This document shows, one piece after another, positions 8,167 to 11,248 of a DNA stretch of 11,248 bases. The stretch is taken from assembly GCA_958366945.1 (NCBI GenBank), contig CATXCY010000054.1:1-11248 (forward strand). Direction: 5' to 3'. Origin of the DNA: Bruticola sp004554425 (lineage in GTDB: Bacteria > Vulcanimicrobiota > Xenobia > Xenobiales > Xenobiaceae). A program made the translations under genes and the position numbers. The notes beneath the pieces are model-generated. The model worked only from the letters and a program-made list of their open reading frames with translations, ran no database searches and was not told the origin of the DNA. Positions within the stretch are counted from its first letter, which is position 1. The number at the start of each line of letters is the position of its first letter.

Positions 8167-8199
8167 AATTTTATACCCTCTATGTTTTCAATTTGAGGG
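8167..8199 (+). repeat. Recombination site copy 3 (upstream of the restriction gene)
   Basis: 33 bases identical to the in-gene site 4731-4763 but on the opposite strand, located in non-coding DNA 51 bases upstream of the ATG at 8115. No recognition-region homology follows it: the frame after FNLR runs 39 codons of unrelated sequence to a stop at 8316-8318. Because there is no coding constraint here, the exact identity points to recent duplication or to maintenance as a functional site. Read on the minus strand it contains TATAAAAT, a good -10-like element, so it may also lie within the promoter of the restriction gene; no well-spaced -35 was found. Confidence 0.8.
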
Positions 8200-8302
8200 C
8201 CTCTCCGCCATTCGCATTTCTGCCCAAGATTCTTGCCTTAATTCAGCGCAAAAAATCGAAGAACAATTACTTTTCGTTTAAAACAAAAAAGACCAGGTGT
8301 GC

Positions 8303-8319
8303 GCTATATCTTCTATAGC
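8303..8319. other. Small hairpin between the divergent restriction gene and pssA
   Basis: GCTATA (8303-8308) and TATAGC (8314-8319) form a perfect 6-bp stem around a 5-base loop TCTTC, 17 bases before the proposed pssA start. There is no adjacent T run on the + strand; on the minus strand a T-rich stretch follows only after about a dozen bases. It could be an operator dyad or a leader hairpin. The function is not readable. Confidence 0.3.
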
Positions 8320-8335
8320 CGCATGGGTGTAACGT

Positions 8336-9187
8336 TTGTCCAATAAAAGGGCCATGCTCAGTTCGGGCGAACTGAGCACGGATATGTTTTTTGCGATAGT
8401 AACTGCTTGCACGTGCTTCAATATGTTTCTCGGCCTTTTGGCCCTTTATTTAGCTGTCATTGGTCAGCCTTTCTGGGCTTGTTGGGCTCTTTTAGCTTCT
8501 GTCTGTTTTGACGCTTGCGACGGCTTTTTGGCTCGTCGTTGGAATGTTGCCAGTGAATTTGGCGCTCAGCTCGATTCCTTGGCTGATTTCGCTAGTTTCT
8601 GTTTAGCTGGCGGTGTGCTTTCTTATGCTTGGAATTCCGCTTCAGTAGCTGGCACTTACAGTTTGGCATCTACTGGCGCCAATTATAGCAGCAGTTTGGC
8701 TGGCGTTATTAAAGCTTTAGCTTCTGGCGGTTGGCAATATGGTGGCGGTTTCGCTCCGCTAGTTGGCTGTTTCAATTACTTTACGCTTTTTATCGCTTTT
8801 ATTTACATTTGTTTAGGTGGTATGCGCTTAGCTAGATACAATGCCAACACCGATTCTATCTGTCCGCCTAGCTTTTTTGAAGGCATGCCTACTACAGGTG
8901 CGGCAGCCATTTTAGCTATGTTTTGCCTAGCTGATTTTATGGCTCCGGCTTGCTGCCGTTTCTCTTGCAGTTGGTTTATCCTTGGCCTGACTGTAATTTT
9001 CGCGTTTTTGATGGTTTGCAAATTGCCATATCCCAAACTTACCAAAATGACTTGGTTGCCAAAATGGACTTTCATTTTGCCAGTACTGGTCGCTTTAGTT
9101 AGTTTACCACTTTCCGTATACTTATTTTGCGGACTTTACCTTGTCAGTGGCCCGATTTTTTATTTCCTGAATAAATATAAAGCTTGA
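8336..9187 (+). CDS. pssA: CDP-diacylglycerol--serine O-phosphatidyltransferase (CDP-alcohol phosphatidyltransferase family)
   Basis: An integral membrane enzyme of the CDP-alcohol phosphatidyltransferase family. The full signature D-G-x2-A-R-x8-G-x3-D-x3-D is present: D62 G63, A66 R67, G76, D80 and D84, preceded by D59. The surrounding SEFGAQLDSLAD is typical of the membrane-bound PssA subclass, which makes phosphatidylserine from CDP-diacylglycerol and serine, the first step to phosphatidylethanolamine. Several hydrophobic segments run through the rest of the protein (for example about residues 18-45, 82-100, 208-226 and 240-275). The start is uncertain: TTG at 8336 has only GGTG as a ribosome site; in-frame ATGs at 8354 and 8384 have none that is well spaced, though starting at 8384 would still leave a normal family N-terminus. 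A perfect inverted repeat lies inside the first codons. A Sel1-repeat gene follows after 37 bases, probably in the same operon. Phosphatidylglycerophosphate synthase is a less likely alternative. Confidence 0.82.
   Translation: MSNKRAMLSSGELSTDMFFAIVTACTCFNMFLGLLALYLAVIGQPFWACWALLASVCFDACDGFLARRWNVASEFGAQLDSLADFASFCLAGGVLSYAWNSASVAGTYSLASTGANYSSSLAGVIKALASGGWQYGGGFAPLVGCFNYFTLFIAFIYICLGGMRLARYNANTDSICPPSFFEGMPTTGAAAILAMFCLADFMAPACCRFSCSWFILGLTVIFAFLMVCKLPYPKLTKMTWLPKWTFILPVLVALVSLPLSVYLFCGLYLVSGPIFYFLNKYKA
8356..8377 (+). promoter_or_regulatory. Perfect inverted repeat at the start of pssA
   Basis: GCTCAGTTCG (8356-8365) and CGAACTGAGC (8368-8377) are exact reverse complements separated by two bases. 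In RNA this gives a stem of about 9 bp with a tight loop just downstream of the TTG start and just upstream of the in-frame ATG at 8384. It could restrain translation, be an operator, or be leader sequence if the true start is 8384. The role is inferred from position only. Confidence 0.45.
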
Positions 9188-9224
9188 TTGGAAAAATAGT
9201 CTAAAGTAACGGAGGGCTACGACT

Positions 9225-10367
9225 TTGTTTAAATCTATAAAATTAAATTATTGTGCTGTTTGTCTGCTTTTAGCTACTGGCTTTTATTTATCAGCTGATG
9301 TAAGAGCTGCTGAAATAAAATCTGACGAGACTGCTGCGTCCCAAAATGCTACTGTCGTTGAATCTAAAGAAAATTCTGCTGAACACAAACTTATTACTCA
9401 ATATTTGGAGACGCAGCAATTTGATAAAGCTTTACCTATTATAAAAAAATGTGCTGAAGCTGGAGACTCTGTAGCTCAGGAAATTTTGGCTCAATTTTAC
9501 TTTAAAGGTATAGCCACAGAACGCGATATAGATAAGGCTTTAGTTTGGCTTAACAAAGCTGCCGAGCAAGGATATAACGAAGCTGAGTATGAGTTAGGCC
9601 AAATTTACGACTTAAATGAAATTGTGCCTCGCGATCCTAAAACTGCCATGTATTGGTTAGAGCGCAGTGCTGCTCATGGTCATGCTGTAGCTCAGTTTGT
9701 TGCCGGTATGCACTGCATAAATGGCGACGGAGTAGAAGAAAATGCTAAGCAAGCTGTCACTTACTATCGTATGGCAGCTGAGAATGGTTTTCCTGTAGCT
9801 CAATTTGCTTTGGCTGAGTGTTATATCGATGGCTTGGGAGTAGAAAAAAATGGTCCAGAAGCTATTAAGTGGTTCACCAAAGCGGCTGAAAACGGCAATG
9901 TCGACGCTCAGGTAAAGTTGGGCATATACTATAACGTAGGAATTGATAGCGTAGAGCCAGATTTAGAGCGGGGAGCTTACTGGCTTAGTAAGGCTGCCGA
10001 GCAAAAAGATTCTAACGCTTTATTTATGCTTGGTGTCAGTTACCAGCACGGTAGGGGAGTAAAAGCTGATGGAGCTAAAGCTTTGGCTTTGTATACTGAA
10101 GCAGCCTCTCATGGCGATGCTGTAGCCGGTAAAGCACTGCGTTGTATGGCACTTTGTTTTTATAAAGGAGTTGGAACTAAGGCCGACCGAGCTAAGGCTG
10201 TAGAATTATTCCGCCAAGCGGCCGATCATGAAGATAAAATAGCTCAAGCTTGCTTGGCTTATTGTCTTATGAATGGCATTGGGAAAGAAAAAAATGAAGA
10301 AGAAGCCGCAGATTGGCTTGTAGAGTCAGGTTTTGACAAAGTTTTGGATCCTAATCAGGCCAATTAG
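9225..10367 (+). CDS. Secreted Sel1-repeat (tetratricopeptide-like) protein
   Basis: A 380-residue protein with a signal peptide: basic N-terminus MFKSIK, hydrophobic core AVCLLLATGFYL, and a likely cleavage near VRA-AE (about residue 28). A short linker follows. From about residue 85 to 370 come roughly eight Sel1-like repeats, seen as recurring units of A-x-x-x-L-(A/G)-x-x-Y-x-x-G-x-G-V, then K-A-x-x-W-(F/L)-x-K-A-A-E-x-G; clear instances are FALAECYIDGLGVEKN and FMLGVSYQHGRGVKAD. These alpha-helical solenoids act as protein-interaction scaffolds in the periplasm or on the cell surface; the partner is unknown. The start is TTG at 9225 with GGAGGG (9211-9216) 8 bases upstream, a strong site. 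The gene lies 37 bases after pssA with no terminator between them. Linker residues vary between units more than helix residues do. Confidence 0.88.
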   Translation: MFKSIKLNYCAVCLLLATGFYLSADVRAAEIKSDETAASQNATVVESKENSAEHKLITQYLETQQFDKALPIIKKCAEAGDSVAQEILAQFYFKGIATERDIDKALVWLNKAAEQGYNEAEYELGQIYDLNEIVPRDPKTAMYWLERSAAHGHAVAQFVAGMHCINGDGVEENAKQAVTYYRMAAENGFPVAQFALAECYIDGLGVEKNGPEAIKWFTKAAENGNVDAQVKLGIYYNVGIDSVEPDLERGAYWLSKAAEQKDSNALFMLGVSYQHGRGVKADGAKALALYTEAASHGDAVAGKALRCMALCFYKGVGTKADRAKAVELFRQAADHEDKIAQACLAYCLMNGIGKEKNEEEAADWLVESGFDKVLDPNQAN

Positions 10368-10551
10368 TTCGTAAAGTACTTGAATTTTTGCTTTGATTGT
10401 TTAATAATTGCAACTTGGTTGGCAGGTATTCAGCTTCAGTTGCTAAAAACGTGCTGAAAGTCTTGCTGATTTTATAAGTGGTATAGTTTCTGGGCTTGCT
10501 TAGAACATGCCACTATAGCAAACGGAAATTCTACTTGGTACGATTGAAGCA

Positions 10552-10584
10552 CAGTTAAAGCTGTTTCAAAAACAGCTGCTACTG
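10552..10584. other. Hairpin A in the pre-lipoprotein intergenic region
   Basis: AGCTGTTT (10559-10566) and AAACAGCT (10570-10577) form a perfect 8-bp stem with loop CAA. It is extended by CAGT (10552-10555) / ACTG (10581-10584) across a 3x3 internal loop. No T run follows, so it is not a standard terminator. It may be part of a small RNA or a long leader. Confidence 0.4.
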
Positions 10585-10602
10585 TGGTCGGTTTTGCCAA
10601 GG

Positions 10603-10625
10603 TTTTGCGACTAGAAGTCGCGAAA
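10603..10625. other. Hairpin B in the pre-lipoprotein intergenic region
   Basis: TTTTGCGACT (10603-10612) pairs with AGTCGCGAAA (10616-10625) around loop AGA, giving ten pairs including one G-U wobble. It lies 18 bases after hairpin A. Together they suggest a structured transcript or leader upstream of the lipoprotein gene; the sequence matches no RNA family that I recognise. Confidence 0.4.
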
Positions 10626-10721
10626 TGAAATAGTATCCAATTACCCTGATCCATTTGCGCTGCTTTGCGGTGTAACAAATTATTTTATAGGATCGCTTGG
10701 GTTCAGGAGGTTTTCCTAATT

Positions 10722-11063
10722 ATGACTACTTTCAAAAAATTAGCTGCTTTGTTCGTGATCGGCGCCGCCGCTTTCACCCTTTCTGCTTGTGCTGCTAAGA
10801 CTGATGCTCCCGCTGAGGGCACCCAGACTGCTCCCGCCGCTACCGAAGCTGCTCCCGCCGAAGGCGCTGCTACCGAAGCTGCTCCCGCTGAAGCTGACAA
10901 GGCTGCCGCTCCCGCTGAAGCCGCTCCCGCTGAAGCTGACAAAGCTGCCGCTCCCGCTGAAGCCGCTCCCGCTGAAGCTGACAAAGCTGCTGCTCCCGCT
11001 GAAGCCGCTCCCGCCGAAGGCGCTGCTGCTACCGAAGCCGCTCCCGCTGAAGCTACCAAGTAA
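10722..11063 (+). CDS. Small lipoprotein with Ala/Pro/Glu-rich repeat tail
   Basis: A 113-residue lipoprotein. MTTFKKLAALFVIGAAAFTLSAC is a type II signal peptide with lipobox L-S-A-C and lipidated Cys23; the residues after it (AAKT) do not match the Asp+2 inner-membrane retention signal. The rest is almost entirely Ala, Pro and Glu with a few Thr, Asp and Lys, arranged as repeats of AAPAE and a 14-residue unit ending in EADK. Such extended acidic or amphoteric tails usually act as spacers at the envelope; no enzymatic domain is present and no function can be assigned. ATG at 10722 is preceded by AGGAGG (10705-10710), 11 bases away, slightly long. The frame is open upstream to 10665 but the signal peptide fixes the start. 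Two tandem stops (TAA TAA) and a strong terminator follow. The repetitive codons keep other frames open, which are artefacts. Confidence 0.85.
   Translation: MTTFKKLAALFVIGAAAFTLSACAAKTDAPAEGTQTAPAATEAAPAEGAATEAAPAEADKAAAPAEAAPAEADKAAAPAEAAPAEADKAAAPAEAAPAEGAAATEAAPAEATK
10893..11018 (+). repeat. Three tandem 42-bp repeats in the lipoprotein gene
   Basis: Three consecutive 42-bp units (10893-10934, 10935-10976, 10977-11018), each encoding a 14-residue block that starts ADKAAAPAEA and ends with APAE. Units 1 and 2 differ at a third codon position (AAG/AAA); unit 3 has GCT for GCC and GCC for GCT. Shorter AAPAE-type repeats extend on both sides. In-frame gain or loss of units would change the tail length without breaking the gene. 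Confidence 0.9.
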
Positions 11064-11086
11064 TAAACTTTTCTTATAAGATATAG

Positions 11087-11117
11087 TAGGCTCTCCGTAA
11101 GGGGAGCCTATTTTTTT
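11087..11117 (+). terminator. Intrinsic terminator after the lipoprotein gene
   Basis: TAGGCTCTCC (11087-11096) pairs with GGGGAGCCTA (11101-11110) around the tetraloop GTAA, with one G-U pair, and is followed directly by seven T (11111-11117). It is a strong rho-independent terminator 23 bases after the stop codon. The last 131 bases of the window hold no gene that I can support. Confidence 0.93.
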
Positions 11118-11248
11118 GCGCTTTGCCTGTTGTGCTTGCTTGTTTTGCTTGTAGTTTTTCAACTTAGAGACGCTAATTAGTGTTCCGCCCGCCCATTAGC
11201 TATGTAGTGCTAGCTTAATTTTTTACCATATCTACGCTACGGCTTCAC

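Larger units (their letters stand above)
10368..10721. other. Intergenic region with several hairpins, no convincing gene
   Basis: Between the Sel1 gene and the lipoprotein there are 354 bases without a supportable gene. The region contains a weak bulged hairpin just after the Sel1 gene (CAGCTTCAG 10431-10439 with CTGAA 10454-10458 and GCTG 10465-10468) followed by TTTTAT, possibly a poor terminator. It also holds two strong hairpins, listed separately. TTTTATAG near 10684-10690 could be a -10 element for the lipoprotein, but no good -35 was found. AGGAGG at 10705-10710 is the lipoprotein ribosome site. A 68-codon minus-strand frame here has no ribosome site and was not called. Confidence 0.5.

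Noticed and set aside
8067..8318. A plus-strand frame containing FYTLYVFNLR, as a separate small gene
   Set aside because: It overlaps the start of the restriction gene antisense, has no ribosome site, and the recognisable peptide is just the duplicated recombination site. It matters only as the predicted tail after an inversion.
10472..10678. A 68-codon minus-strand open frame in the intergenic region
   Set aside because: Starts at TTG with no ribosome site, no recognisable domain, and its sequence is largely made of two hairpins.
10893..11018. CRISPR array
   Set aside because: The repeats are contiguous coding units without unique spacers; no cas genes and no spaced direct repeats were seen anywhere in the window.
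10703..11162. Long open frames in the other frames and strand over the lipoprotein gene
   Set aside because: They are shadows caused by the repetitive Ala/Pro/Glu codons; only the + frame at 10722 has a ribosome site, signal peptide and terminator.

Overview
The window comes from a bacterium with fairly AT-rich DNA, strong Shine-Dalgarno sites (AGGAGG, GGAGGG, GGAAGGAG, GAGGTG) and some TTG starts. A lipoprotein, a secreted Sel1-repeat protein and a PssA-type phosphatidylserine synthase fit a Gram-negative or diderm host-associated anaerobe, but nothing here fixes the taxon and I do not name one.

Layout, left to right. (1) A cytidylate-kinase-like gene (64-675, +) with an intrinsic terminator. 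(2) A tyrosine recombinase (755-1705, -). (3) A silent, start-less cassette (1796-3247, +) that is a diverged copy of the C-terminal third of the next gene. (4) A single-polypeptide restriction-modification enzyme (type ISP / LlaGI-like, 1623 aa, 8115-3244, -) with an Mrr-like nuclease, superfamily 2 helicase, N6-adenine methylase and target-recognition region. (5) pssA and a Sel1-repeat protein (8336-10367, +), probably co-transcribed. (6) A 354-base stretch without a convincing gene but with good hairpins. (7) A small lipoprotein with an Ala-Pro-Glu tail built on 42-bp tandem repeats, followed by a terminator.

The centrepiece is an apparent phase-variable restriction-modification locus. The silent cassette and the expressed C-terminal region lie tail to tail and share the stop-codon tetramer CTAG. 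Each begins at the same 17-bp sequence, GTTTTCAATTTGAGGGG, in opposite orientation (1787-1803 on +, 4730-4746 on -). Inverting the roughly 2.9-kb segment between these sites would fuse the silent cassette in frame to the constant nuclease-helicase-methylase part. That would replace the target-recognition region and so probably the methylated and cleaved DNA sequence. The recombinase gene sits just outside the left site and is the obvious candidate enzyme.

A third copy of the site (8167-8199), identical to the in-gene copy over 33 bp and inverted to it, lies 51 bp upstream of the start codon in non-coding DNA. Recombination with the in-gene site would give a protein lacking the recognition region (an OFF form). 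Recombination with the left site, in direct orientation, would delete or excise the whole restriction gene and cassette. These outcomes are inferred from sequence geometry; no recombination was observed.
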